DNA from: Kluyvera sp046569695
GTDB taxonomy: Bacteria > Pseudomonadota > Gammaproteobacteria > Enterobacterales > Enterobacteriaceae
Assembly (NCBI RefSeq): GCF_046569695.1
Contig: NZ_JBKHUI010000012.1
Span: 103,046 to 167,045 of the forward strand
Direction: 5' to 3'
DNA: 64,000 bases
Shown here: positions 25,673 to 33,929 of the stretch, piece by piece
How positions within the stretch are numbered: the stretch's first letter is position 1
How the letters are laid out: every line of letters starts with the position of its first letter
Translations under genes and position numbers: made by a program
Notes under the pieces: model-generated
Told to the model about the DNA's origin: nothing
The model's input: the letters and a program-made list of their open reading frames with translations, nothing else
Databases searched by the model: none

Positions 25673-26450
25673 TTGCTACCCCTCTCGCCACGCTCGCCGC
25701 CGCTTTTCGTACACGCTTCGGTTGCCCTACCGGTTTTGGCCCCAGGCGGCTCAACAGTAGCCCCAGCGCCACGCCGGTCAGCAGATAGAGCACGGTGCCC
25801 ACCGCAAAAGCCTCCAGCGCATGAGCGTTATAGCTTTCGATTTGCCGCACCTGGTAGGTCAGCTCGGCAAAGCCAATACCGCTCGCCAGCGACGAGAGTT
25901 TCATCAGATTCAGATACTGCCCCACCACCGGTTGCCAGGCGTTAGCCAGCCCCTGCGGCAATAAAATATGCCGCAACAGCCCATAGGTCGAAAACCCCTG
26001 CGCCAGCGCAGCTTCCCGCTGGCCGTTCGGTACGCTTTGCAGCCCCGCCGCCACTTCCTCAATCAAAAACGCCGAGGTAAAGACGCCAAGGCCCCAGGCA
26101 GAGCACAGAAACTCCGGCGTTAGCCACCAGACGTTGCCGGGCAAAATCGACCAGTCGTGCGGGTCATTAACAAAATCCCGCAGCCCTTGCGGCAAGAAGT
26201 TCCACGCCGCAAAGTACCAGAACAATAGCTGGACCAGCAGCGGCGTATTGCGAAACAGCGACACCCAGCAGGCGGTGATGCCCTGCCCCAACCGCCCACC
26301 AGCAAGACGCAGCAATAAGAACAGCGCCGCCAGCGCGCTTGCCAGCGCAATCCCGGCAAGCGAGACCCACAGCGTGGTGAGAAAACCCGAGATAATCCAT
26401 TGCAGAGGCTGCCCGCTGAGCACCCCCTGCCAGTCGAAATTGACCATCAC
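25662..26450 (-). CDS. Polar amino-acid ABC importer, permease 1 (GltJ-like)
   Basis: 262 residues with about five or six membrane helices. The family loop is SVPNGQREAALAQGFSTYGLLRHILLPQGLANAW, and the N-terminal VSLFRNTPLLVQLLFWYFAAWNFLP segment matches GltJ. GltJ-type proteins are longer than their partner because of an extra periplasmic insert (FVNDPHDWSILPGNVWWLTPE), also seen here. It overlaps the ATPase gene by 4 bp. Confidence 0.9.
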   Translation of the reverse strand: MMVNFDWQGVLSGQPLQWIISGFLTTLWVSLAGIALASALAALFLLLRLAGGRLGQGITACWVSLFRNTPLLVQLLFWYFAAWNFLPQGLRDFVNDPHDWSILPGNVWWLTPEFLCSAWGLGVFTSAFLIEEVAAGLQSVPNGQREAALAQGFSTYGLLRHILLPQGLANAWQPVVGQYLNLMKLSSLASGIGFAELTYQVRQIESYNAHALEAFAVGTVLYLLTGVALGLLLSRLGPKPVGQPKRVRKAAASVARGVANER

Positions 26451-27265
26451 GCCGTCTGCTCCTGGTGCAGCGGGTCCAGCACCTTTTGCAGAAAACGCCG
26501 CGCGCGCGGATGCTGTGGATTGGCGAAGAACGCCGCCGGAGGCGCGACCTCCAGCACATCGCCGCCGTCGATAAACACCACCCGATCGGCAATTTCCCGC
26601 GCAAACTGCATTTCGTGGGTCACCACAATCATGGTGATCCCGCTGTGGGCCAGCGACTGCATCACGTGCAGCACTTCGCCGATCATTTCCGGGTCCAGCG
26701 CCGAGGTGGGTTCGTCAAACAGGATGATTTGTGGCGAGGAGGCCAGCGCTCGGGCAATCGCCACGCGCTGCTGCTGGCCGCCGGAGAGCTGCGACGGCAT
26801 CGCATCGGCCTTTTCCGCAAGCCCGACCTTTTTCAGCAGCTCCCGCGCACGCTGCTCGGCATCGCTGCGCTTCCAGCCGTGAACCGACTCCAGCGCCAGC
26901 ATGATGTTCTGCGCCGCGGTTAAATGGGCATAGAGGTTGAACTGCTGGAAGACGAAGCCGATTCGGCTGCGCAGCTGGCGCAGCGCCCGGCCACTCAGCT
27001 GGCTGGTTGGCTTGTCGTCAATCAGGATTTCACCGCCGCTAAGGCTTTCAAGCTGGTTTATCAGGCGAATCAGCGTCGATTTCCCTGACCCAGAAGGCCC
27101 GAGGATCGCCACCACTTCGCCGGGATTAATTGTCAAATCGATGCCGTTAAGCACCCGATGACTGCCATATTCTTTCACTGCCTGTCGGAACGTCACGCTG
27201 GCATTGCGCAGATGTGAAAAATCCGCGGACTTCGCCGCGGAACGAGAAAGTAAAGCCGACAACAT
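26447..27265 (-). CDS. Polar amino-acid ABC importer, ATPase (GlnQ/GltL-like)
   Basis: 272 residues, about 25 longer at the N-terminus than GltL. Walker A GPSGSGKST, signature LSGGQQQRVAIARAL, Walker B IILFDEPTSALDPE and switch VVTHEMQFAREIADRV. It energises the two permeases that follow. The start lies 1 bp from the substrate-binding gene stop. Confidence 0.92.
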   Translation of the reverse strand: MLSALLSRSAAKSADFSHLRNASVTFRQAVKEYGSHRVLNGIDLTINPGEVVAILGPSGSGKSTLIRLINQLESLSGGEILIDDKPTSQLSGRALRQLRSRIGFVFQQFNLYAHLTAAQNIMLALESVHGWKRSDAEQRARELLKKVGLAEKADAMPSQLSGGQQQRVAIARALASSPQIILFDEPTSALDPEMIGEVLHVMQSLAHSGITMIVVTHEMQFAREIADRVVFIDGGDVLEVAPPAAFFANPQHPRARRFLQKVLDPLHQEQTA

Positions 27266-27266
27266 A

Positions 27267-28094
27267 TTATTTTGCTTCTATGGTGAAGGAACGCGGCTGC
27301 GGCGCTTTGGTTGTAGGGCCAAACCAGGTGTCGTAGATTTTTGCCGCGTCGCCTGATTTCTCCAGCGCCACCAGCTCATCGTTCACCGCTTTCAGCAGCG
27401 CCGGTTCACCTTTTTTCACACCCACGCCGATCTCTTCTTTACTGAGCAAGTCCGGCAGAATTTTGAATTTGGCTTTATCCGGCGCTTCGCCCAGCAGGCC
27501 TGCCAGAATGGTGCTGTCCTGGGTAATCGCCTGCACGTTGCCGTTACGCAATGCGGTCAGCGCCAGCGGGATGTCGTCATAGGAGAGCACGCGCGCCTGC
27601 GGGAAGCGCTGATGCAGCGTCTGCTCACCGGTGGTGCCCTTCACAGCGCCAATGCGCGCTTTGCTGTAATCGTCGAGTTTATCGCCGCCGGTCGCCGGCA
27701 CCAGGAACTGCTGGCCGGTCACGAAGTACGGGGTGGAGAAGTCGATAACCTGCGCGCGTTCTGGGGTAATGGTGATGTCGGCGACAATCAGATCCGCCTT
27801 GCCGGATTGCAGCAGCGGGATACGGTTAGCCGGATTGGTCGCCACCAGTTCCAGCTTCACGCCCAGCGATTTTGCCAGCGCTTTGGCGAAATCAACGTCG
27901 TAGCCCACCAGTTCATGAGTTTTCGCGTCCACGGAACCAAACGGCGGGTTGGCATCAAAGGTGGCCACTTTGACCACGCCTTTCGCTTTGATATCCGCTA
28001 GCTGATCGGCCTGCGCGGCGAAGGTGGTCAGGCCGGTAGCAACCAGGCCAGTGATAAGTGCGAGCTGTGCAACGGTCTGTTTTGTCTTTGCCAT
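27267..28094 (-). CDS. Polar amino-acid ABC importer, periplasmic binding protein
   Basis: 275 residues, SBP family 3. A signal peptide ends near TTFAAQA. The core has VATFDANPPFGSVDAKTHELVGYDVDFAKALAKSLG, the ligand-carboxylate Arg in NPANRIPLLQSGKADLI, and KGTTGEQTL. Operon order is binding protein, ATPase, permease, permease, with tight spacing. The best overall relation is to glutamate/aspartate or general polar amino-acid systems; the ligand is not certain. Confidence 0.88.
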   Translation of the reverse strand: MAKTKQTVAQLALITGLVATGLTTFAAQADQLADIKAKGVVKVATFDANPPFGSVDAKTHELVGYDVDFAKALAKSLGVKLELVATNPANRIPLLQSGKADLIVADITITPERAQVIDFSTPYFVTGQQFLVPATGGDKLDDYSKARIGAVKGTTGEQTLHQRFPQARVLSYDDIPLALTALRNGNVQAITQDSTILAGLLGEAPDKAKFKILPDLLSKEEIGVGVKKGEPALLKAVNDELVALEKSGDAAKIYDTWFGPTTKAPQPRSFTIEAK

Positions 28095-28519
28095 AATCTT
28101 TCTGGATACCCCTGTTTTTGTATTGTCTTTTTACGCTCCCACACCGCCCTCAGCGGAACAAATAACGATTCGCTATGCTTTATAACCAAATATCATTTGG
28201 CGAAAGTAATTGTTATCTAAAGGTAAAATTTCATGAGCAACGCCAGATATCGCAAATGCTTTGCACAATTTCGTCTTTCCATTGGCGTGGACTTACTGCT
28301 GAAATGGTCGAAAAGAAAACCGTAACATTAAGAAGGTCTTAATACGTAAAAAGTTATGATTTCGTGAGGTCATTGTTTCCCATCGTTACCAACAGACACA
28401 ACAATCCGCGAGCATCAAGACTGACCGGCAACCTATCATTACACCGACAAAAATCAGGGGTTATTTCCTCTGTTGCCTGACGCTTCGGCGTCTATTTGAA
28501 TGCTTTATGGATGACTACA
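28095..28519. promoter_or_regulatory. Divergent promoter region between the ABC importer and the Spy-like gene
   Basis: 425 bp, AT-rich. It must hold the leftward importer promoter and the rightward promoter of the Spy-like gene. Neither could be placed with confidence. No gene or repeat is seen. Confidence 0.35.
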
Positions 28520-28930
28520 ATGAAAAAATTTACCCGCGCCGCTTTACTGGTTGCCACCCTTGCTGGTGCGACTTTCGCCGCTCAGGCTGCTGATACCACC
28601 GCTGCCCCAGCGCCGGCTCAGGACCCTATCGTTCAGCATCTGAAGCTGACCGATGCTCAGGTGTCCAAAATGAAAACCCTGCACCAGCAGCTGGAAAAAA
28701 ACGTTCAGGCTATCTCCATGAAGGATGTTAAAGACGGCATGATCATCGACATGATCCAGTCCGGCAAATGGGATGAAGCGGGCGTGAACAAACAGCTGGC
28801 GGCGTTTAGCAAAGTTGACCAACAGGTTCGCTACTACAAAGTGAAATACTACTTTGACTTAAGCCAGGTGCTGACCGCTGAACAGCGTAAGCAGGTACAG
28901 AACGATCTGGCTCAGGCTGCGGCGGAATAA
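28520..28930 (+). CDS. Spy/CpxP-like small periplasmic protein
   Basis: 136 residues from the ATG at 28520 (MKKFTRAALL); the two upstream ATGs would precede the signal peptide. The signal peptide ends at ATFAAQA. The mature protein is helical and has two LTxxQ motifs, LTDAQ near residue 43 and LTAEQ near residue 120, the mark of the Spy/CpxP/LTXXQ family of envelope-stress chaperones. It is shorter and more divergent than Spy itself. A Cys-rich small periplasmic gene follows 5 bp later and is probably in the same transcript. Confidence 0.68.
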   Translation: MKKFTRAALLVATLAGATFAAQAADTTAAPAPAQDPIVQHLKLTDAQVSKMKTLHQQLEKNVQAISMKDVKDGMIIDMIQSGKWDEAGVNKQLAAFSKVDQQVRYYKVKYYFDLSQVLTAEQRKQVQNDLAQAAAE

Positions 28931-28935
28931 TTAAC

Positions 28936-29187
28936 ATGAAAAAAATCGCGATGATGTTAGGCGCTTGCGCGCTGCTGGCAATGGGTGCGGCGAATGCGGC
29001 CAACGGTCAGGCTGTAGCGAACGCGAAAACCGCCTGCCAGAATAATCCAAGCCAGTGCGCTCAGGCGAAGAGCACGGCAAAAGCGAACGCGCAGAAAGAA
29101 GCTAAAGCCGCAAAAGACGCCTGTGCGAAAAACCAGACGGCCTGTGATAACGCGAAAGCGAAAGCCAAAAGCGCTGTGCAGAAGTAA
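28936..29187 (+). CDS. Small Ala/Lys-rich periplasmic protein with two CX6C repeats
   Basis: 83 residues. The signal peptide MKKIAMMLGACALLAMGAANA leaves a mature protein of about 60 residues made of two copies of one unit: Ala-Cys-x6-Cys-x2-Ala-Lys at Cys34/Cys41 and Cys63/Cys70, 29 residues apart. It is nearly free of aromatic residues and very rich in Ala, Lys, Asn and Gln, so an extended helical hairpin held by disulfides is likely. I do not recognise the family. It lies behind the Spy-like gene and before a strong terminator, which suggests an envelope-stress role. Confidence 0.75.
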   Translation: MKKIAMMLGACALLAMGAANAANGQAVANAKTACQNNPSQCAQAKSTAKANAQKEAKAAKDACAKNQTACDNAKAKAKSAVQK

Positions 29188-29203
29188 GTTACGGTCGTGA
29201 AGT

Positions 29204-29238
29204 AAAAAACGCGGAGGGGCGGCTCACCGCGTTTTTTT
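29204..29238 (+). terminator. Intrinsic terminator of the Spy-like operon
   Basis: AAAAAACGCGG pairs with CCGCGTTTTTTT around a 12-nt loop, 16 nt after the stop of the small periplasmic gene. Confidence 0.88.
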
Positions 29239-29361
29239 ACGCTCCTCATCGGAAAACCACGTGATAAAAGTCTGATTTATACGACAAATTGTGAGCTCTC
29301 ACGCATTACCCATAATCTCTATACGGACTTCCCCCTCGCTTTGATCGCTGTCAAAAATAAT

Positions 29362-29381
29362 CATACCGTCTGGTCGGTATG
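29362..29381. promoter_or_regulatory. Palindromic operator at the TetR gene start
   Basis: CATACCG-TCTGGT-CGGTATG is a perfect 7-6-7 inverted repeat ending 10 bp before the TetR start codon. Its size, symmetry and place fit autorepression by the TetR protein. Confidence 0.65.
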
Positions 29382-29390
29382 ATTCGGGCC

Positions 29391-29957
29391 ATGAACACGG
29401 AAACCCAACACCGCAAAAAAGATCCGGTCCGTTTATATCAGCTGCTGCTGGAGTCGGCGGCAATGATTGCCGGACGAGACGGCATCGCCGCGCTGTCGCT
29501 GAACGCTGTCGCTCGTGAAGCAGGCGTTAGTAAAGGCGGGCTGATTCACCACTTTCCCAATAAACAGGCGCTGATTTACGCGCTGTTTACCCGCCTGCTG
29601 GCGATTATGGAAGACGCGATCGTCGCGTTGATGCAGCAGGATGGCGTCAGCTATGGCCGCTTTACCCGCGCCTATCTGAACTACCTTGCCGACCTGACGG
29701 ATACGCACGAAAGCCGCCAGTTGATGGTGCTGTCGCTGGCCATGCCGGATGAACCGGTGCTGCGAAAATGTTGGCGCGACTGGATGCTGGATCACCTGGC
29801 GCGTGGCGACGCGCTGGATAATAGCTCCACCGGTACGCTGGTGCGCTATGCGGCAGACGGCATCTGGTTATCTGAACTCACGGAAGGGATCACCATGTCC
29901 GCCGAGCACCGACGAACGTTGGTCGAATCTCTTAATAAGATGACGCTTCCCGCGTGA
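29391..29957 (+). CDS. TetR-family transcriptional regulator
   Basis: 188 residues from the ATG at 29391; an in-frame ATG at 29379 lies inside the operator palindrome, so I prefer the later start, although neither has a strong ribosome site. HTH at about 25-65 (DGIAALSLNAVAREAGVSKGGLIHHFPNKQALI). The C-terminal ligand domain is like that of TetR_C_37-type (RQLMVLSLAMPDEPVLRKCW). It lies 21 bp upstream of the MarT-like gene, so it may control that pair as well as itself. The ligand is unknown. Confidence 0.8.
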   Translation: MNTETQHRKKDPVRLYQLLLESAAMIAGRDGIAALSLNAVAREAGVSKGGLIHHFPNKQALIYALFTRLLAIMEDAIVALMQQDGVSYGRFTRAYLNYLADLTDTHESRQLMVLSLAMPDEPVLRKCWRDWMLDHLARGDALDNSSTGTLVRYAADGIWLSELTEGITMSAEHRRTLVESLNKMTLPA

Positions 29958-29978
29958 AGCACATAGGCTGAGGCCGCG

Positions 29979-30779
29979 ATGCGCTACAACATCAATGCCC
30001 GTTTTATTTATGACGCAACGGATGGCACGATAACGCTGCCGCAAAGCGATGAGCCGGACAGCCAGCTGTCTATCACCGCCAGCGCCCTGCTGTTCTTCTT
30101 TTTGCATAACACCGGAATCGTCAGCCGGGAAGAGGTGCTCAAAAAGGTCTGGGATGACAACGGGTTAACCTCGTCGAACAGCAACCTGAATCAGTATCTG
30201 AGCATGCTGCGCAAAACCTTCCGCCACTATGGTGTCGATAACATTATCGTCACCGTGTCGCGCGGCTACTTGCAGCTTAACCCGGACGTGGTGATTGAGG
30301 CGCTGGACGCCCCCCCACAGCCCGCACCGATGCAGGAACCGCCGATCATAGTCGACGAAACCGAGCCAGAGACGCCGCTGGAAACCCCACCCGCTACGGC
30401 GCATGCGCGCGGTACCTGCTGGTATATCGCTGGTGCCTGCCTGCTGACCATTGCGCTGCTGCTACTTATTCTGAGCCTGGTAGGCGTGCGAGAGTCGCGT
30501 CCCATCACCCTGAGCCAAATCACCCACAGCCAGTGCGAACTGCTGGCCAGCGATGAGATGCTGCGCTCGGTCAGCCCCAGCGGTTACGTGAAAAATTTCG
30601 ATGAGGTGCGTGAGCGGCTGAAGGTCGAGTGCAAACCCGGCGAGCGCTTCCTCTTTTTCTACGGCGACAGGCTGGAGACCAACGGCCTGGGGCGCGTATT
30701 TCTCGCCCACTGCGCGATGCATGAAGATAACCCGTTTAGCTACTGCGACAACTACTTTTACTACTCCTGGAAGCCGTAA
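29979..30779 (+). CDS. MarT/CadC-like membrane-anchored winged-HTH regulator
   Basis: 266 residues in the ToxR/CadC arrangement. The cytosolic OmpR-type winged helix is at about 1-105 (SREEVLKKVWDDNGL, SNSNLNQYLSMLRKTFRHYGVDNII, VSRGYLQL). A Pro/Glu-rich linker covers 111-143, one membrane helix about 148-170, and a periplasmic domain of about 95 residues has four Cys (186, 218, 245, 256) able to form disulfides. Such proteins activate genes directly from the membrane after a periplasmic signal. The gene overlaps the FidL-like gene by one base (TAATG), as expected for a marT-fidL-type pair. Confidence 0.78.
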   Translation: MRYNINARFIYDATDGTITLPQSDEPDSQLSITASALLFFFLHNTGIVSREEVLKKVWDDNGLTSSNSNLNQYLSMLRKTFRHYGVDNIIVTVSRGYLQLNPDVVIEALDAPPQPAPMQEPPIIVDETEPETPLETPPATAHARGTCWYIAGACLLTIALLLLILSLVGVRESRPITLSQITHSQCELLASDEMLRSVSPSGYVKNFDEVRERLKVECKPGERFLFFYGDRLETNGLGRVFLAHCAMHEDNPFSYCDNYFYYSWKP

Positions 30780-31297
30780 TGAAACTCGCGCCGCGTACGT
30801 TCTTTGCCCTTTCTCTGCTCATCTTTATCGTGGTCGCCGGGTTTAGCGCCTGGCGCCTGCTGCCCGATGAAAACGCCGGGGTGATGAGCTGCTCCACCAA
30901 AGGGATCATGCGTTTTGAAAATATGGATAAAGAGAACGTGAACGGCAACATTCACTTCAACTTTGGCAGCCACGGCAAAGGCTCAATGGTGGTCGAGGGC
31001 TATACCGATTCGGCCGCCGGCTGGCTCTACCTGCAGCGCTACGTCAAATTCAGCTACAGCAGCAAACGCATTTCCGCAACAGAACGCCACTATCGTATCA
31101 ACCAGTGGGAGTCGAGCGCCTCGTCCATCGATGAATCCCCGGACGTGATTTTCGCCTACTTTATGCGCGAAATGTCCGACAGCCACGACGGGCTGTTTCT
31201 CAACGCCCAGAAGCTTAACGACAAGGCCATTCTGCTGAGTTCCATCAACTCACCGCTGTGGATCTGTACGCTGAAATCCGGTAGCGCGCTGAACTAG
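30779..31297 (+). CDS. FidL-like membrane-anchored periplasmic partner
   Basis: 172 residues. A membrane anchor (about 8-25, FFALSLLIFIVVAGFSAW) precedes a periplasmic domain with Cys38 in VMSCSTKGIMRF and Cys163 in PLWICTLKS. Layout, size and its place right behind a MarT-like regulator fit the FidL family of Salmonella pathogenicity island 3, of unknown biochemical role. By analogy with ToxR/ToxS it may stabilise or tune the regulator. That is inference. Confidence 0.68.
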   Translation: MKLAPRTFFALSLLIFIVVAGFSAWRLLPDENAGVMSCSTKGIMRFENMDKENVNGNIHFNFGSHGKGSMVVEGYTDSAAGWLYLQRYVKFSYSSKRISATERHYRINQWESSASSIDESPDVIFAYFMREMSDSHDGLFLNAQKLNDKAILLSSINSPLWICTLKSGSALN

Positions 31298-31310
31298 CGC
31301 GCCCCGGGAA

Positions 31311-32120
31311 TTATTCGCCCATTAAGCCGTACCAGAAGTCATTTATACAGATTTCAATATCTGTTGAACGCGCACTTCCAGACTGACGGACAATAGCATC
31401 GATCAGCTTCTCATGATCCAGTTGCTGTAAGGCGGCAAGGCTTTGCGCCGTAGCCATATTTGCCACATCCTTTCCTGCTAACCGAGCACCAATACGTTCC
31501 GGCACCCAATCAACGCTCTCAGCTAATACATCATCGTCATACAGGCGAGAGTCTTCAATAGCATCGTATTCAAGTAGAATTTTATAAATATCAATGGCGT
31601 CTTTACTATTTCTGTCACCGCGGTCACGCCAGGCAAATAATTTTAGTAACAATAAACCAGGCAATGAACAAAACCGAATATCGCCGCAATTTGGGATCGT
31701 GACGAGAACAGCGTGTTTCCAGGCATCGGCAAAGCCATCAACGGACATAATGATGTCGCGATCCGGTGGCCATGCCACCTGATTATCAGCGGCGATAGAG
31801 CCAAAAGGAATAATGTCTAACTCTACACCGCCCCAATATAGCCGATGAGCATTATCCTTTGCTGACTCTGCTCCCTGTTCAAGCATAATGCCTTTTAAGC
31901 GAGAAAATGCGTCCCAATCATCAATAAAAACGGCAATATCAATGTCCCGGGTGCGTCGTCCCGTATCTCGATTATGTACATGGGTAAGCATAATTTCTCT
32001 CGCGGTGGCTCCCGCAATAAAGAATGGATACCCTGCCAGGGTACAGGCATTGGTGATTTTCATCAGCGCCTGTTGGATTTCATCAGATAATGGACGTGTT
32101 AATGTGTAAGGTGTTTTCAT
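31311..32120 (-). CDS. AbiEii-like nucleotidyltransferase (putative toxin)
   Basis: 269 residues. A polymerase-beta-type nucleotidyltransferase core: FFIAGATAREIML followed by RRTRDIDIAVF (Asp59, Asp61) and VELDIIPFG (Asp102), the three acidic residues that bind metal in this superfamily. A helical C-terminal half follows. In AbiE and MenT-type systems such enzymes are toxins that modify tRNA or nucleotides; members fused or paired with AbiEi act as abortive-infection toxins. It overlaps the upstream AbiEi-like gene by 38 bp, so the two are co-transcribed. The gene is clearly AT-rich compared with both sides, a sign of horizontal transfer. Confidence 0.75.
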   Translation of the reverse strand: MKTPYTLTRPLSDEIQQALMKITNACTLAGYPFFIAGATAREIMLTHVHNRDTGRRTRDIDIAVFIDDWDAFSRLKGIMLEQGAESAKDNAHRLYWGGVELDIIPFGSIAADNQVAWPPDRDIIMSVDGFADAWKHAVLVTIPNCGDIRFCSLPGLLLLKLFAWRDRGDRNSKDAIDIYKILLEYDAIEDSRLYDDDVLAESVDWVPERIGARLAGKDVANMATAQSLAALQQLDHEKLIDAIVRQSGSARSTDIEICINDFWYGLMGE

Positions 32121-33057
32121 TGATTATTTTCGCCATTTCAATATTACGTTCGTCCTGAGAGGCAACTAGTTCCGCTATCGTTAGCAATGCGTAGCCAGCG
32201 TGACTCATCTGGAATGACGCACCCCAGAATGTCTCCATAAACTCAACATCACCGTTGGGATCCGGGCGTAACCCAAGATCTTTTCGTCGTTCATGAAAAG
32301 ATAAAGGGGTGAAAATTTTTATCATCTCAGGCTGCAGGTATCCTTTGCTAAGTTCATAAGCCGCAACTTCTCCTGCCCAATACTCTCCAGGCAGGAGCTT
32401 GATGTCTTTCCAGAGTATATTCCCAGACAGTCTCATTTTGACTATTTTGGGTCGCAGCACCGAATCATATGACTGAATCCACGATCGATATAATTCAGGT
32501 ATATCGGTAAATCGGCGAACATTATTTCCTTCTCGATATAATTTATTATTTTCAAGATAATCGAAGCCTTTCTTTACCATGCCAAGCGAAATACCCGCCT
32601 GTTCAGCAATCTCACGGTAGGTATAATTAATAATTTGTTCATCCGCTAACATAACAAAAAGTAGCTTCATAATACCAATGGACATCCCATTAGTATTTTT
32701 TACCACGCTCTCATTTTTATTACCTGTAACATTTAAGTAATAATTAGGCGTTAAAATAAACATATTCCCTGCACTATCGATAAAGTTAACTTTATTTTCC
32801 ATGCAATACCTCTGTAATGCAGGACTTAGATAGTGACACAATAATAATGGATATCCATTTTTATCTTTTTTTATGAAATCCGATTTCCAGTACATTAACC
32901 ACTCTTTGCGTGGTTGCGCTTTCACTTCAAAATGAAAAGCATGGCTAGTTCCATCAGGCATCTGTAGATACAAAGCACTATCATTATAGATCTTTCCCTG
33001 AAGTGGCTTAGGCAGTCGCTCCAGTATTTCATTCACGATGCTTTCTTCATCACGCAT
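32083..33057 (-). CDS. AbiEi-type winged-HTH protein (putative antitoxin/regulator)
   Basis: 324 residues from the ATG at 33057 (MRDEESIVNEILERLP), which has GGAG 9 bp upstream; in-frame ATGs at 33090 and 33114 are possible. The N-terminal part (HFEVKAQPRKEWLMYW) resembles a degenerate nuclease-like fold. The middle holds a helix-turn-helix (YTYREIAEQAGISLGMVKKGFDYLENNKLY). The rest (LLPGEYWAGEVAAYELSKGYLQPEMIKIFTP) matches my memory of AbiEi_2-type antitoxins, which bind inverted repeats in their own promoter. TGTTCA/TGAACA repeats are present just upstream. It is AT-rich like its partner. Confidence 0.7.
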   Translation of the reverse strand: MRDEESIVNEILERLPKPLQGKIYNDSALYLQMPDGTSHAFHFEVKAQPRKEWLMYWKSDFIKKDKNGYPLLLCHYLSPALQRYCMENKVNFIDSAGNMFILTPNYYLNVTGNKNESVVKNTNGMSIGIMKLLFVMLADEQIINYTYREIAEQAGISLGMVKKGFDYLENNKLYREGNNVRRFTDIPELYRSWIQSYDSVLRPKIVKMRLSGNILWKDIKLLPGEYWAGEVAAYELSKGYLQPEMIKIFTPLSFHERRKDLGLRPDPNGDVEFMETFWGASFQMSHAGYALLTIAELVASQDERNIEMAKIINENTLHINTSII

Positions 33058-33114
33058 TTGTTCACGCTCCAATCCTTGTTCACGATACATGAACATGACC
33101 CATAGTATGAACAA
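33058..33114. promoter_or_regulatory. Operator-like repeats between the AbiEi-like and phosphatase genes
   Basis: TTGTTCACG at 33058, TGTTCA-N7-TGAACA at 33077-33095, and TGAACAA at 33108-33114. They overlap the possible upstream starts of the AbiEi-like gene and precede the divergent phosphatase gene, so one protein could control both. The same motif recurs at 33930-33986. Confidence 0.55.
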
Positions 33115-33178
33115 AATTGGCTATCATGCAACCCATCCTTTACTATCAAATCCTGATGCCAGACGAGGTTTGAAGACG

Positions 33179-33922
33179 ATGATCGTTACACTTTTGCCCA
33201 ATGATGTTGGCAGGGATTTTATTCTTGGTGACCTGCATGGCGCGTACGATTCTCTACAGGGGTTACTTGAATTCGTTAACTTTAAGCCGGAAAAAGACCG
33301 CCTTATTGCCGTCGGCGACCTCTTCGATAGAGGTCTTTATCCTCACCAGTGTATATCTCTGCTCGATTGCGCATGGTTCCACTCTGTGCTGGGGAACCAC
33401 GAAGAAAGTTTACTGGCATGGTTTTTATCGCAGGATAAAACGGAAAGAGAGCATCATGAGTTGAAAATCAGAGCACAAGGCGGCGACTGGTTTTTCACCT
33501 TAACCGATGAGAAAAAAACCTTACTCTGCCAAAAACTATCCCAACTCCCACTCGTTATATTGTTTACCATCCAACATCAAACCTACTGTGTCCTGCATGC
33601 TGAGATCCCGCCAGAAACGCACTGCATTGAATCTTTTCTTCAGTCGCTGATGGTACAAGATGTTTTTGCGCTCAACGGCTGCCTTAAGGGCAGAAGGCGC
33701 CATGCAGTCCGAAGTTCATCTCCCATAAAGGGAGTCGATTTTGTCGCCGCTGGGCATACTCCTGTTCTTCCTACATTGCGCTATAAAGGAAACAGCCTGA
33801 ATCTGGACTTTGGCCTCCCCTTAACACACCCATCCTCTGCATTAGGTATGCTGGATGCGGGTTCCCATCAACTATACCTCTGCAACCCGCAGCATGAAGT
33901 TTGTCTATTTCAGGGCAACTGA
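33179..33922 (+). CDS. PPP-family serine/threonine phosphatase (PphA/PrpA-like)
   Basis: 247 residues from the ATG at 33179, with GAGG about 10 bp upstream; the open frame continues 47 codons further but into the shared promoter. Metallophosphatase motifs in order: GDLHG (17-21), GDLFDRG (46-52), GNHE (72-75), then LHAEIP and AGHTPVLP supplying the two later His. All metal ligands appear intact. Related PphA and PphB act on misfolding or signalling phosphoproteins; lambda phage carries one too. It is divergent from the AbiEi-like gene and has the same repeats at both ends, which suggests one mobile module. Confidence 0.85.
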   Translation: MIVTLLPNDVGRDFILGDLHGAYDSLQGLLEFVNFKPEKDRLIAVGDLFDRGLYPHQCISLLDCAWFHSVLGNHEESLLAWFLSQDKTEREHHELKIRAQGGDWFFTLTDEKKTLLCQKLSQLPLVILFTIQHQTYCVLHAEIPPETHCIESFLQSLMVQDVFALNGCLKGRRRHAVRSSSPIKGVDFVAAGHTPVLPTLRYKGNSLNLDFGLPLTHPSSALGMLDAGSHQLYLCNPQHEVCLFQGN

Positions 33923-33929
33923 GATCAGA

